DNA from: Luteolibacter ambystomatis
GTDB taxonomy: Bacteria > Verrucomicrobiota > Verrucomicrobiia > Verrucomicrobiales > Akkermansiaceae
Assembly: GCF_018137965.1 (NCBI RefSeq)
Contig: NZ_CP073100.1
Coordinates: 5,033,754-5,097,753 of the forward strand
DNA length: 64,000 nt
Reading direction: 5' to 3'
The position numbers and the translations under genes are program-made. Under the pieces are notes generated by a model. The model worked only from the letters and a program-made list of their open reading frames with translations, searched no databases and was not told where the DNA came from. Position 1 is the stretch's first letter. Every line of letters begins with the position of its first letter. Below are positions 27,147 through 35,510 of the stretch, piece after piece.

Positions 27147-27208
27147 CTAAAATTCACTCCAGTTGCGGAAACTTCGTGGCCGAATTTCCGAACTGGAGGG
27201 AATTTTAG
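27147..27208. repeat. 62-bp imperfect hairpin
   Basis: Arms of about 24 bases (ctaaaattcactccagttgc... and its near complement ending in aattttag) enclose a short loop around cttcgtggccgaa. It begins with CTAAAATT and ends with AATTTTAG, giving sharp symmetric ends. Confidence 0.75.
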
Positions 27209-27521
27209 TTTGAGGGAGAACCGGCGCCAACCTTTCCGTGCGGACTAGTGGTGGAGAGTGGTGAAAATGATGATTGATTTTCAATGGGTTGCGGGATGGC
27301 GTCCGCGCCTTCAGATCAGTCCGGTAATTCCGGCAATCCGGTTTTGAATTACCGGAGTTATCGGAGTTCCTCCGATCTCTCCGCTCTTGAGGGCCAAAGT
27401 TCCGCCCCATACCAGCCCAGCCCTCAAGGGTCGGGTAGTGTTTGTTCTGAGAGGAGGTACCCGTACTCTTTCGGCGCGTCTGCGGATGAAGGGTCGACCT
27501 GATCCAGCGGCTTCTTCAGCC

Positions 27522-27774
27522 CCGGAGGGGCGGCGTAAGGTAGCCGGTGGCGCAAGCCACCGGTCAGGCAAGAGGGATGGATGGAGTCCCGGAGGGACGA
27601 CGCAGGCGGAGTCCGGTGGGCGGCGAATGGATGGTCGGGCGGTAAGACCGATGGATCTTGGATCGGTGGGTCCGGCGTGAGAGCGCAGGCAGCGTCGTCC
27701 CATTCGGGACTTCAATATTGTTGGGCGCGGTTCCGGTGGCTGGCGCCACCGGCTACCATTCGTCGTCCCTCCGG
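27522..27774. repeat. Nested inverted-repeat element with 42-bp arms
   Basis: Arms 27522-27563 and 27733-27774 are reverse complements at about 37 of 42 positions, and each arm itself contains a hairpin (ccggtggc-gcaa-gccaccgg on the left). Inside them a second inverted pair occurs at 27585-27603 and 27692-27711 (agtcccggagggacgacgc type). The element ends about 80 bases from the eutC stop. Confidence 0.8.
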
Positions 27775-27852
27775 GACTCAGATTGGAAGGGCGGCGCTTT
27801 CTCGACGAACGGATCTGTCGGACCCGGACACCTCGAGGCTTCCCTGCCTTCG

Positions 27853-28611
27853 CTATCCTTCGATCCCAGTTACGCCCCCAAGGCCCATCACCGGCGTGTC
27901 GTCCTTCAATCCGATCCCGCTCAAGCCGAGCCGGTAAGACGCGGTCAGCAGCGCGTGGAGTTTCCTCGCCGCCAGCTCCGGAGCCAATCCCTCCGGGCGG
28001 ATGTTCGAGACGCAGTTGCGGTCCGCGTCCGTTTTCCCCGCCTCCGGCGAAAACGTGAAATACGCCCCCAGACTGTCCGGCGAACCCAGCCCGGGGCGCT
28101 CGCCCAGCAGCATCAGGCTCAGCTTCGCGCCCAGCAGCCCGCCGACCTCATCCTGGATCGCGACCCGCCCGTGACGGACGATGCACAGTGGCGCGACGAT
28201 CCAGCCATCCTTCACCAGCAGCGGCAGCAGCGCGGAAAGCAGCGGCACCGCCTGCTCCATCACCGCCCGCGTGGAAAGCCCGTCCGAGAGCACGATCGCG
28301 AGATCCGCGCTACGGTCCACATCCTCCAGTAACTCCCGCGAGTGCTGTGACAGCGCGCGTCCGTAGTCCGGCCGTCGAAGATAGGTCGCCCGGTCCAGCG
28401 CCCGGCTCTCCAACACCAGTGGGTGACCGTGCAGGCCGGACAATTTCTCCGCGAGATCCAGCGGATCGAACGGCGCGAGCACCGCATCCTTCGCCCGCGC
28501 ATGGGACAGCCGGAAATCCAGCAAAGGTGCCGTTGGCAAGCTGCCGCCCGCTCGCCCGAGCGCGATCCGCGCCGCCGTGAACCCGCGCAGGTGCTGCCAC
28601 GGATCGTTCAC
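27853..28611 (-). CDS. eutC: Ethanolamine ammonia-lyase small subunit
   Basis: The start is GTG 28611, which overlaps the eutB stop as GTGA and suggests translational coupling; this gives 252 residues beginning MNDPWQHLRGFTAARIALGR. Family landmarks include RIALGRAGGS, FRLSHARAKDAVLAPFD, VVLSDGLST-like IVLSDGLSTRAV and the C-terminal GLSGIGLKDD. EutC completes the adenosylcobalamin-dependent enzyme that splits ethanolamine into acetaldehyde and ammonia. The C-terminal motif GLGGVTGIEG ends just before the palindromic intergenic DNA. Confidence 0.94.
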   Translation of the reverse strand: MNDPWQHLRGFTAARIALGRAGGSLPTAPLLDFRLSHARAKDAVLAPFDPLDLAEKLSGLHGHPLVLESRALDRATYLRRPDYGRALSQHSRELLEDVDRSADLAIVLSDGLSTRAVMEQAVPLLSALLPLLVKDGWIVAPLCIVRHGRVAIQDEVGGLLGAKLSLMLLGERPGLGSPDSLGAYFTFSPEAGKTDADRNCVSNIRPEGLAPELAARKLHALLTASYRLGLSGIGLKDDTPVMGLGGVTGIEG

Positions 28612-29993
28612 GACGCCACCTCCCCGCTCAACAGCAGCGCGTGTCGCTCGCCCACCGGCAGCAACTGCTGCGCGGCATTCGTGATCCGCATCTGCTCCAG
28701 CCACGCCTCGAATTCCGGCGCAGCCCGCAGGCCGAGCACCTGGCGGATGTAGCGGCTGTCGTGGAAGGACGTGGACTGGTAGTTCAGCATGATGTCGTCC
28801 GCGCCCGGCACACCCATGATGAAGGTGCAGCCCGCCACGCCGAGCAGCGTGAGCAGCGTGTCCATGTCATCCTGATCCGCATCCGCGTGATTGGTGTAGC
28901 AGATGTCGCAGCCCATCGGCACTCCGAGCAGCTTGCCGCAGAAATGATCCTCCAGTCCGGCGCGGATGATCTGCTTCCCATCGTAGAGGTACTCCGGTCC
29001 GATGAACCCCACCACGGTATTGCACAGCAGCGGCGAGAACTCCCGCGCCACCGCATGCGCGCGTGCTTCCAGTGTCTGTTGGTCCACGCCGTGATGTGCG
29101 TTCGCGGAGAGACAGGAACCTTGGCCCGTTTCGAAATACATCACGTTGTTCCCCACCGTGCCGCGGTTGAGTTCGAGGCCCATGCGATGCGCCTCGCGAA
29201 GCAGGTCGAGCGAGATGCCGAAGCTCTTGTTCGCCGCCTCCGTACCCGCGATGGATTGGAAGATGAGATCCACCGGATCGCCGTTCTCGATGCAGCGCAT
29301 CGTGTTCGTCACATGCGTGAGCACGCAGCTCTGGGTGGGGATGTTGTATTCCGTGATGAGCCGGTCCATCAGCCGCAGCAGCACGCCGCACGCGGCGGGA
29401 TTGTCGGTGGCGGGATTGATGCCGATGGTGGCATCGCCGCAGCCGTAGAGCAGACCGTCGAGAATGGAGGCCGCGATGCCGCGGGCGTCATCGGTCGGGT
29501 GGTTCGGCTGGAGCCGCACGCTCATCCTGCCGGGCAGGCCGATGGTGTTGCGAAAACGCGTGATGACGGTCGCTTTCTTCGCCGCGAGAATGAGATCCTG
29601 GTTGCCCATGATCTTGCTCACCGCGGCGACCATTTCCGGAGTGAGCCCGGGAGCCACGGCGGCGAGTTCATCCGAGGTCGTCCGGTAATCCAGCAGCCAC
29701 TCGCGGAACTCTCCCACCGTCAAACCCGACACCGGCGCGAAGGCCGTACGGTCATGTCGGTCCGCGATCAAGCGTGTGACCTCATCCTCCTCATACGGGA
29801 TCACCCATTCCTCCAGAAACGTCGCCAGCGGCACCTCGGAAAGCCGCATCTGCGCGGCCACGCGTTCCTCCGCATTCGCCGCCGCCACACCTGCGAGTTG
29901 ATCGCCGGAACGCAGCGGGGTCGCCTTCGCCAGCAGCGTTTTCAGATCCGGGAACGAGTGGAAATCCCGGCCGAGTTGGAAGTGATACGACAT
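28608..29993 (-). CDS. eutB: Ethanolamine ammonia-lyase large subunit
   Basis: 461 residues, the usual EutB length. Its TIM barrel shows RLQPNHPTDDARGIAAS, LLYGCGDATIGINPATDN, SVLTHVTNTM-like CVLTHVTNTMRCIE, the ETGQGSCLSANAHHGVDQ stretch and MGCDICYTNHADADQDDMD. The active-site glutamate and cobalamin-facing loops appear intact. Only eutBC is present: no reactivase (eutA), shell proteins or aldehyde dehydrogenase are nearby, so a cytosolic route for using ethanolamine nitrogen or carbon is inferred. No cobalamin riboswitch is apparent in the 105 bases before the next gene. Confidence 0.96.
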   Translation of the reverse strand: MSYHFQLGRDFHSFPDLKTLLAKATPLRSGDQLAGVAAANAEERVAAQMRLSEVPLATFLEEWVIPYEEDEVTRLIADRHDRTAFAPVSGLTVGEFREWLLDYRTTSDELAAVAPGLTPEMVAAVSKIMGNQDLILAAKKATVITRFRNTIGLPGRMSVRLQPNHPTDDARGIAASILDGLLYGCGDATIGINPATDNPAACGVLLRLMDRLITEYNIPTQSCVLTHVTNTMRCIENGDPVDLIFQSIAGTEAANKSFGISLDLLREAHRMGLELNRGTVGNNVMYFETGQGSCLSANAHHGVDQQTLEARAHAVAREFSPLLCNTVVGFIGPEYLYDGKQIIRAGLEDHFCGKLLGVPMGCDICYTNHADADQDDMDTLLTLLGVAGCTFIMGVPGADDIMLNYQSTSFHDSRYIRQVLGLRAAPEFEAWLEQMRITNAAQQLLPVGERHALLLSGEVAS

Positions 29994-30098
29994 CGCTGGA
30001 TTCGAGTGGGAGCAGCATCCGTTCCGGTCGGTGGAGTGGGCGAGGGAATTGCGCCGATTGCCCGGAACTCTGGCGATCTTGCAAAGGCGGTTGGGGTT

Positions 30099-30461
30099 TC
30101 AGGTCTTCGGATCGGATTCCTTCCCGAAGGCCACGAGATTGCCGTCCGGGTCTTCGATCACGAAATCGCGCATCCCGTATTCGTAGTCGCGCGGTGGTGC
30201 CTGCGCACGCGCGCCCTTTGCGGTGATCTCCGCGTGATAGCCGTCCACGTCATCGCAGAAGATGTAGAGGCCGCCCTGGCCGGTCTGGCGCTTGTTCGTC
30301 GCCGCCGGGCCGGAGAGATGGATCTGCACCGAGCCATGCTCGACGCCCGCGTAATCGCCGAAGCGGAAACGCTCCGCGAACCCCAGCACCTCCGTGTAGA
30401 ACCGCAGCGCGGCTTCGACATCGGAGACGTGGAAGGTCGTGGCGCTGCCATGGGTTTGCAT
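30099..30461 (-). CDS. VOC superfamily protein
   Basis: 120 residues, one VOC unit. It begins MQTHGSATTFHVSDVEAALR and ends MRDFVIEDPDGNLVAFGKES, the standard start and end of these folds; the internal HGSVQIHLSG and GLYIFCDDVDGYHAEI strands fit. A His in the second strand and the terminal Glu region could bind metal. The substrate is unknown. It is divergent from the membrane protein/XRE operon, so the paired operators at 30523-30567 lie 62 bases upstream of its start and could affect it too. Confidence 0.86.
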   Translation of the reverse strand: MQTHGSATTFHVSDVEAALRFYTEVLGFAERFRFGDYAGVEHGSVQIHLSGPAATNKRQTGQGGLYIFCDDVDGYHAEITAKGARAQAPPRDYEYGMRDFVIEDPDGNLVAFGKESDPKT

Positions 30462-30522
30462 GATCCATGTGCCTATCAGGTCTCTTCCAGGAGGGCGAGC
30501 ACGGGGAGGGGTGATTCTCGAA

Positions 30523-30540
30523 TGTAAGGTTGACCTGACA
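30523..30540. promoter_or_regulatory. Operator-like palindrome 1
   Basis: TGTAAGG-TTGA-CCTGACA, an 18-base near-perfect palindrome (one mismatch between 7-base halves). It contains a TTGACC that could serve as a -35 element. It lies 38 bases before the membrane-protein start. Confidence 0.65.
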
Positions 30541-30549
30541 CGAAATCCA

Positions 30550-30567
30550 TGTCAGGTATGCCTTACA
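30550..30567. promoter_or_regulatory. Operator-like palindrome 2
   Basis: TGTCAGG-TATG-CCTTACA, the mirror image of palindrome 1 at the half-site level (TGTMAGG-N4-CCTKACA). The centres are 27 bases apart, and the site ends 10 bases before the ATG of the downstream gene. Likely bound by the XRE regulator encoded two genes down (inference). Confidence 0.65.
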
Positions 30568-30577
30568 TTCACAAGCC

Positions 30578-30979
30578 ATGACAACCACCCTGCCATCCAC
30601 CATCAGCCCGGCCCGCAAGTATGCGATCCGGACCGCCTTATTCATGAGCGGTTATGTCGCGGTCAACGCTGCCGCCATTTCCGGAGCTTTCGACAGCATG
30701 AGACCGCCCGCGACGTGGGTATTCGCGCTGGTGGTGTCCGCGCCGGTGATCGGACAGATCTGGGCGTTGTTGGCGTGGATGCGTGACAGCGATGAGTTCG
30801 TCCGCGCGCTCTCGGCGAAGCGTTTCATCGTCGCCACGGGTTTGGCCATGGCGATGGCATCCGCCTGGGGGCTCCTGGAGTTGTATGCGGGCGCGCCGCA
30901 CGTATCCGCCGCCATGGTGTTTCCGTTGTTCTGGGCCATGTTCGGACTGTCCGCGATCTTCATCCGCACCAGCCACTGA
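30578..30979 (+). CDS. Four-TM membrane protein co-transcribed with an XRE regulator
   Basis: 133 residues with four hydrophobic segments at about residues 18-38, 47-66, 82-101 and 108-128. The segment QIWALLAWMRDSDEFVRALS in the middle is a cytoplasmic loop typical of small membrane proteins that travel with short XRE regulators. No enzymatic motif is seen. Its stop codon overlaps the next start (TGATG). The twin operators upstream suggest negative autoregulation of the pair. The exact function is unknown. Confidence 0.83.
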   Translation: MTTTLPSTISPARKYAIRTALFMSGYVAVNAAAISGAFDSMRPPATWVFALVVSAPVIGQIWALLAWMRDSDEFVRALSAKRFIVATGLAMAMASAWGLLELYAGAPHVSAAMVFPLFWAMFGLSAIFIRTSH

Positions 30980-31182
30980 TGAAGAACCGCCTCAGAGAGC
31001 TGCGCGCCGCGAAGGGCTGGACCCAGGATGAACTGGGCAAGCGCGTGAAAGTCTCGCGTCAGGCGATCAATGCGCTGGAAACCGGCAAGCACGATCCCTC
31101 GCTCGATCTCGCCTTCCGCCTCGCCGTGGAATTCGGCCTGCCGGTGGAGCAGGTCTTCGAGAATCCGTATCCGGAGGCCTAG
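30979..31182 (+). CDS. Short XRE-family HTH regulator
   Basis: 67 residues, essentially a single Cro/C1-type helix-turn-helix: MKNRLRELRAAKGWTQDELG followed by KRVKVSRQAINALETGKHDP and a C-terminal helix (FRLAVEFGLPVEQVFE). This minimal type usually binds a palindrome upstream of its own operon. It overlaps the membrane-protein stop by one base, so translation is coupled. The candidate sites are the two palindromes at 30523-30567. Confidence 0.93.
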   Translation: MKNRLRELRAAKGWTQDELGKRVKVSRQAINALETGKHDPSLDLAFRLAVEFGLPVEQVFENPYPEA

Positions 31183-33227
31183 CGGATTTCCTCCAATGGC
31201 GAGAGGATTTCCATGACTTCCGATTTTCGAACTTGGCCGACCTGATATTCGAATTGCATGAAGCCGGGTTTGTCTGCTTCGACCTGCATCAGAGTATCCC
31301 GCTTCAGCCAATAGCGTTCTTCGAACCGGGTGACCGTGGCCGCAACAGCCAGCGCCAGCATCGTCGTGCCATAGGCGGCGGCAATCAGGCGGGCGGTCGC
31401 CTGCCGCGCCAAGGCGGTGGCCCGGCGGGTGCAAAGAGCCCGGATCGCCAACGTGTGCCACCACAGGCTGCCGAGGACGAAAAGAGTGGTCCACGCGATT
31501 TCCCATCGCTTCACGAGATCGTGGGAGATGGCTAGGCCAACGAGTGGCATCAGAAGCAGGAAAAAGAAAAGGATACTCCAGCCCAGCCAAGGTCGGGCAT
31601 GCTTCAATTTCCACGTCTGTGTCCGCAATCCGAGACGCCATCTGGCGATTGCGATGGGAGCGACGAAGGTGAGAACTCCCCAGGCATTCAGTTGGGGCGA
31701 AGGCTTCATCTTCAGGATGTAAAAGAAGCCCCAGTCACGCATGCCAAGAGGTGTGAGATACTGGATTGCCTCGTAGGCCAACAACGGGCCGCAACCGCCA
31801 ACCAGCAGAATCCAAATCCAATCGGCCGGTGTCATCAACGCGGTGACCCGTGCGGACAGTAGCCGGATCAATCGCCCATGGCGGAACCGGTAAAGCCAGG
31901 CGCATCCGGCCGCGATGCCCATGAGCGAGAAGAGCCCGAGGTACAACAGTCTGCCGCCCCATGCGTGGTCGAACAGCCGGATCGGTTTCAACGATTCACC
32001 GTCGATCACAGGGGCGGCGTTGGCCTGGCGGGCGAACACAGGCAATATGGTAACCGAGAGCATGTTGCCGTGCTTGTCGGCGAGCTCTTCCAACGCGCTT
32101 GAGTCGATGAGCGGTCGTTTCTGGTAATCGGCTTCTATCGCTTCATACAACGGCTCCAGTGATTGTGAGGTTTCGCCCAGATCCAATCTACGGGCCGCCT
32201 CCCTGAATGCTCCCACGCAAGCCCTCGTGGTCGCATAGACCGCCAGAATGCCGGTCAGCTCGTTGGAGTCTGCGAGCATTCGCGGATTCAGATCCTTCCA
32301 GACCAGCAGGAGATCGTGGAGTTCCTCCTTCTTGTCTTCTTCTGCCAATCGTTGTGCCTGAGGTCCGATGACCTCGATGAGTTTCTGAGACCACAGTCCT
32401 GCCATGGGGGCTCTGGCGGCAATCGCAACCCGGTCGATGTAGGAGCCGAAATCGTTCGCGGGCGGAAGCAGCGCGATCCGTTCCGCAAAGCGCTCGTTGG
32501 TGTAGGATTCGAAGAGCGGAAGCGAGCGGGCTTTCACCAGAAGGGCCACGGCTTGATCCAAGCCGGCGGGATCGAGAATCTTCCATTGCTTCGGCTTCCG
32601 CGCCTTTTTCTCTTCCTCGGTGCGCGGCTCCGCTTTGACCGAACGGCTGGCGAGTATGGTGGCCGCGTGGGCCGGAAACCATCCATTGTCCGGATCGATC
32701 CGGGCCGCCGTCTCAAGGTAATCCGGAGGAAGCGTGCCGTGTTCCACCGTGTAGGCGCGCGCGTAGCCGGCAAGGTAGCAGGGGTTGTCCGGGTGACGCT
32801 GCCAAAGCTCTTCATCTGCCACCTTTCCCGAGTTGTCCGATGAGGTGCCGAACAGGATCAACCGCTGGTCCATAGTCATTCCTTTTGAAATGCGTTCCCG
32901 GATTTCAGCATGAGTCTCCGATCCACCGGAGCCATCAACGAGGGATTCCAGCGTTCCCTTGGCTTTGATAAGTTTTATCAGTCCGGGATAGAAGCAGGTG
33001 AAAAACGCGACAAGGATGAGGATCAGGAAAATGAAGCCGGCCTTTCCGCGCCACCATTTCCGATCGTGGTGCTGCAACCGTTCCGCCGCGGAGTCCCATG
33101 AGGGATTTTCCGTGGATGCGGGATCGATCCGCTCCTCCAACTCGCGCCGTGCGTGGATCTGCAGCTCCGGATTGTCCGAGAACGGACGGACGGCGGCGTC
33201 GAGGAAACGTTCGGCGGGAGAGGGCAT
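31179..33227 (-). CDS. Multi-TM protein with periplasmic helical domain, paralog A of three
   Basis: 682 residues from ATG 33227, chosen because all three paralogs share the start pattern MxxPAERFL. Domains: a cytoplasmic head (SPAERFLDAAVRPFSDNPEL, then a helix with ARRELEERI), one TM at about residues 65-88, a large extracytoplasmic region of TPR-like helices (HPDNPCYLAGYARAY, ARIDPDNGWFPAHAATILAS), then about six TMs from about residue 440 and a short periplasmic end (EVMEILSPLEEIR). The family is not recognised. It is the most divergent of the three copies. It overlaps the 3' end of the XRE gene by four bases in convergent orientation. Confidence 0.85.
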   Translation of the reverse strand: MPSPAERFLDAAVRPFSDNPELQIHARRELEERIDPASTENPSWDSAAERLQHHDRKWWRGKAGFIFLILILVAFFTCFYPGLIKLIKAKGTLESLVDGSGGSETHAEIRERISKGMTMDQRLILFGTSSDNSGKVADEELWQRHPDNPCYLAGYARAYTVEHGTLPPDYLETAARIDPDNGWFPAHAATILASRSVKAEPRTEEEKKARKPKQWKILDPAGLDQAVALLVKARSLPLFESYTNERFAERIALLPPANDFGSYIDRVAIAARAPMAGLWSQKLIEVIGPQAQRLAEEDKKEELHDLLLVWKDLNPRMLADSNELTGILAVYATTRACVGAFREAARRLDLGETSQSLEPLYEAIEADYQKRPLIDSSALEELADKHGNMLSVTILPVFARQANAAPVIDGESLKPIRLFDHAWGGRLLYLGLFSLMGIAAGCAWLYRFRHGRLIRLLSARVTALMTPADWIWILLVGGCGPLLAYEAIQYLTPLGMRDWGFFYILKMKPSPQLNAWGVLTFVAPIAIARWRLGLRTQTWKLKHARPWLGWSILFFFLLLMPLVGLAISHDLVKRWEIAWTTLFVLGSLWWHTLAIRALCTRRATALARQATARLIAAAYGTTMLALAVAATVTRFEERYWLKRDTLMQVEADKPGFMQFEYQVGQVRKSEVMEILSPLEEIR

Positions 33228-33350
33228 GGGGCGCATCGATCTTTCCGTGCTTTCGCACGCTTCTTTCAGAAGAGCCTTTTAACGATCCGGCTCCAGGACG
33301 CGGAGTATCCCGAGATTCTGTTCCTTCATCCGTGAGGCGATTTCTCCTTC
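33228..33350. repeat. Repeated boundary segment, copy 1 (between paralogs A and B)
   Basis: About 120 bases covering the start-side of paralog A and the 3' end of paralog B. It matches 35388-35510 closely (shared gcatcgatctttccgtgctt and gatccggctcca), showing that the duplication unit includes intergenic DNA. Confidence 0.75.
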
Positions 33351-35387
33351 GTAGCGGGTGAAGGTCGGGGTGGGTTGCAGCAGGATGTCACGCGGTACCC
33401 AATAGCGCTCCCGTGCTTTGCAGATGGGAATGAGGACGACCACCGGCAGGAGCAGGAAGATCCATGCCGGAATCAGCAGGCGCGCCACGGTCTGTCTGCC
33501 GAGAGCGTGATCGTGGCGGGTGAAGACCGCGCGCATGAGACTGGAGAGCCACCACCACAGCAAAGGCAGCAGGATCACCGCTGCGATCACCGGCCATTCC
33601 ATCCCGGGTGGCAGCCTGTAGATCTCATCGAAAAATTTCATCTCCACCAGGTCTTCCTCGTGTGGATGCAGGTAGTAGATCCCTGCGATGGCGGAAGCGA
33701 TGCCACCCAGGATGACTACGATGCCCAGCACCAGTGGTCCGCGGTTGGCGATCGAGGCGCCGGGAAAGCGGCATTGCAGCCTCCAGCGGGCCGCGGCCAC
33801 CGGGGCTGCCATCGTCATCAGAAGCCACGCTGTCAGTTGAACCGCCTGCGATACCATGCCGGGATTGGCTAGTCCCCAGTCCCGTCCCCCCAGTGGCGTC
33901 AAACCATGGAGGCCTGCGAAATAGACCGATGGCAGCAAGGCCGCGGCAAAGATCCACGTCCAGTCTTCCAGTGCTATTGCCTCGACCAATCTGCCCGACA
34001 GGCGACGGGCCAATCGTCCGGACCGGAATCGGTAGAGCGCGGCAACCCCGGCGATGAAAAAGACCACGGGGAAAACGGATGCGCAGAGGATGCGGTGGAA
34101 GATCGTGTGGTCGATCATGCGGCCCGGCTTCAGTTCGGCGTCTGTCGGCACGGGCGCGTTCTTCACAAGACGGGCCCAGACGGGGAGCATTTGGCCAAGG
34201 ATCATGCTGCCATGGTTTGCCACCGCTGCCTCAATCATCTTGTCCGTCGCAACAGCGGCCCTGGTTCTCCGGGAATCACTGACGGCCCACGCCATACGGT
34301 TGGCTTCCTGGAGGCGGGAGGCTTCCGCGCTGAGACCGAGTCGTTCGGCTCCATCGGCCAGGTTCGGCAACGTGGCGGTGAGGTTGGCCAATGCGATCAG
34401 ACCGGCGAGCGTACGGTCGTCCGAGCCGGCTTGTTGCCGCATCAGCCGCGTCCAATCCACCATCAGATGTTGGAATGCCTCCTTGTCCCCCTGGTTGGCG
34501 AGGAGCCAGGCCTTGGCGGCAACTGCCCGGGAAAGTGCCGGCAAAGAGAGCATTCCCCCGGAACCGTGCGAGGCGAAGTTGAGATTCCGCAGGCGCTCGG
34601 CGGTATCCGTGGCGGGCGGCAGCACGGCCAGCTTCTCCCCGGCCAGTTCGGTTGCGTAAGCATCGAAACGTGGAAGGGTGGCCGCCCTGTGCAGCAGTTC
34701 CAAGCACTCGGCCAGCCGGGGTTCATCCGATACGTCCCACTCCCTCGGAACATGGGCATCGGATTGGGCTCTGCTTTGCTTCCTCGATTTCACGACTCCG
34801 GTCGATTTCACGGCCGCTGCGAACATGGGAAACCAAGCGTTGTCGGGATCGATTCTTTCCGCCGTGGCGAGGAAATCCTTCGGCAGGTCCGACCGCTCCG
34901 AGGCATAGGCGTGGGCATACTGGGCGTAGTAGGCGGGTCGATCGGGAAACTTCTTCCAAAGGGCTTCCCACCTTCCGGCAGCGCCTCGTGCGGTTTCGCC
35001 GCAGAGAATCAACCGCTGTTCGGGCGAGAGAGACTCCGGGAGTTGCTGCTGGAGGTAATCCTCATTGAAATAACCTCCATAGATCCTGATCGCATTGAAC
35101 GGATCCGCGCCAAGACGTTTGTAGAAGTATATCTCCCGGGCCATCGGAAGCAGGCAGGCCAGGGAGACCAGCAGCACCGTGAGCCACAGTCCCCATCGCC
35201 AGCGCCTCCGCCAGGGATGTTGGTTACCGGCATCCAGGGCTGCGGCGGGTGCGTCCCATGCTTCCGGATCGGTGGTGGTGGATGTCATCCGCTCCTCCAT
35301 GGCCCGCCGGACGTGGATCTGTAGCTCCGCATTGTCCGAGAACGGACGGGCCAGAATATTCAGGAAGCGTTCGGCGGGTGTGGCCAT
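33279..35387 (-). CDS. Multi-TM protein with periplasmic helical domain, paralog B
   Basis: 702 residues from ATG 35387 (MATPAERFLNILARPFSDNA); the frame continues upstream into paralog C and is not coding there. The layout is as in paralog A: head with ELQIHVRRAMEERM, one TM at about residues 62-82, helical region with GETARGAAGRWEALWKKF and ATAERIDPDNAWFPMFAA, then about six TMs starting near VFPVVFFIAGVAALYRF, with a C-terminal MKEQNLGILRVLEPDR. It lies 51 bases upstream of paralog A, so A, B and C probably form an operon. The function is unknown. Confidence 0.86.
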   Translation of the reverse strand: MATPAERFLNILARPFSDNAELQIHVRRAMEERMTSTTTDPEAWDAPAAALDAGNQHPWRRRWRWGLWLTVLLVSLACLLPMAREIYFYKRLGADPFNAIRIYGGYFNEDYLQQQLPESLSPEQRLILCGETARGAAGRWEALWKKFPDRPAYYAQYAHAYASERSDLPKDFLATAERIDPDNAWFPMFAAAVKSTGVVKSRKQSRAQSDAHVPREWDVSDEPRLAECLELLHRAATLPRFDAYATELAGEKLAVLPPATDTAERLRNLNFASHGSGGMLSLPALSRAVAAKAWLLANQGDKEAFQHLMVDWTRLMRQQAGSDDRTLAGLIALANLTATLPNLADGAERLGLSAEASRLQEANRMAWAVSDSRRTRAAVATDKMIEAAVANHGSMILGQMLPVWARLVKNAPVPTDAELKPGRMIDHTIFHRILCASVFPVVFFIAGVAALYRFRSGRLARRLSGRLVEAIALEDWTWIFAAALLPSVYFAGLHGLTPLGGRDWGLANPGMVSQAVQLTAWLLMTMAAPVAAARWRLQCRFPGASIANRGPLVLGIVVILGGIASAIAGIYYLHPHEEDLVEMKFFDEIYRLPPGMEWPVIAAVILLPLLWWWLSSLMRAVFTRHDHALGRQTVARLLIPAWIFLLLPVVVLIPICKARERYWVPRDILLQPTPTFTRYEGEIASRMKEQNLGILRVLEPDR

Positions 35388-35510
35388 GGAGCGCATCGAT
35401 CTTTCCGTGCTTTCGCTACTTCTTCCAGAAGATCCTTCTACCGATCCGGCTCCAGAATCCGGAGGACATCGAGATTTTCTTCCTTCATGCGTGAGACGAT
35501 TTGTCCTTCG
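35388..35510. repeat. Repeated boundary segment, copy 2 (between paralogs B and C)
   Basis: Counterpart of 33228-33350. The two copies differ mainly by scattered substitutions, which suggests a fairly old duplication or ongoing gene conversion. Confidence 0.75.

Larger units (their letters stand above)
26904..27852. other. Gene-free palindrome-rich intergenic region
   Basis: 949 bases with no convincing gene. It is packed with inverted repeats: 26952-27100, 27147-27208, a 10-base pair of arms at about 27319-27356 (tccggtaatt/aattaccgga), a small atcggag/ctccgat hairpin just after, and a nested element at 27522-27774. Open frames crossing it are Arg/Gly/Pro-rich by-products of these repeats. 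Confidence 0.8.

Noticed and set aside
27585..27711. Insertion sequence remnant with a transposase
   Set aside because: No transposase-like reading frame; only non-coding inverted repeats.
27311..27715. Arg/Pro-rich frames in the palindromic region
   Set aside because: They cross inverted repeats on both strands and have no hydrophobic core or conserved start.
26904..27852. CRISPR array or tRNA in the largest gene-free region
   Set aside because: The repeats are inverted, not regularly spaced direct repeats, and no tRNA arm or T-loop sequence was seen.
29994..30098. Possible cobalamin riboswitch before eutB
   Set aside because: Only 105 bases, without a B12-box-like sequence or the expected stems.
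28641..30527. 628-residue open frame on + over eutB
   Set aside because: Antisense to eutB and the VOC gene and compositionally odd.
33906..35324. 472-residue open frame on + over paralog B
   Set aside because: Antisense shadow of the multi-TM gene.
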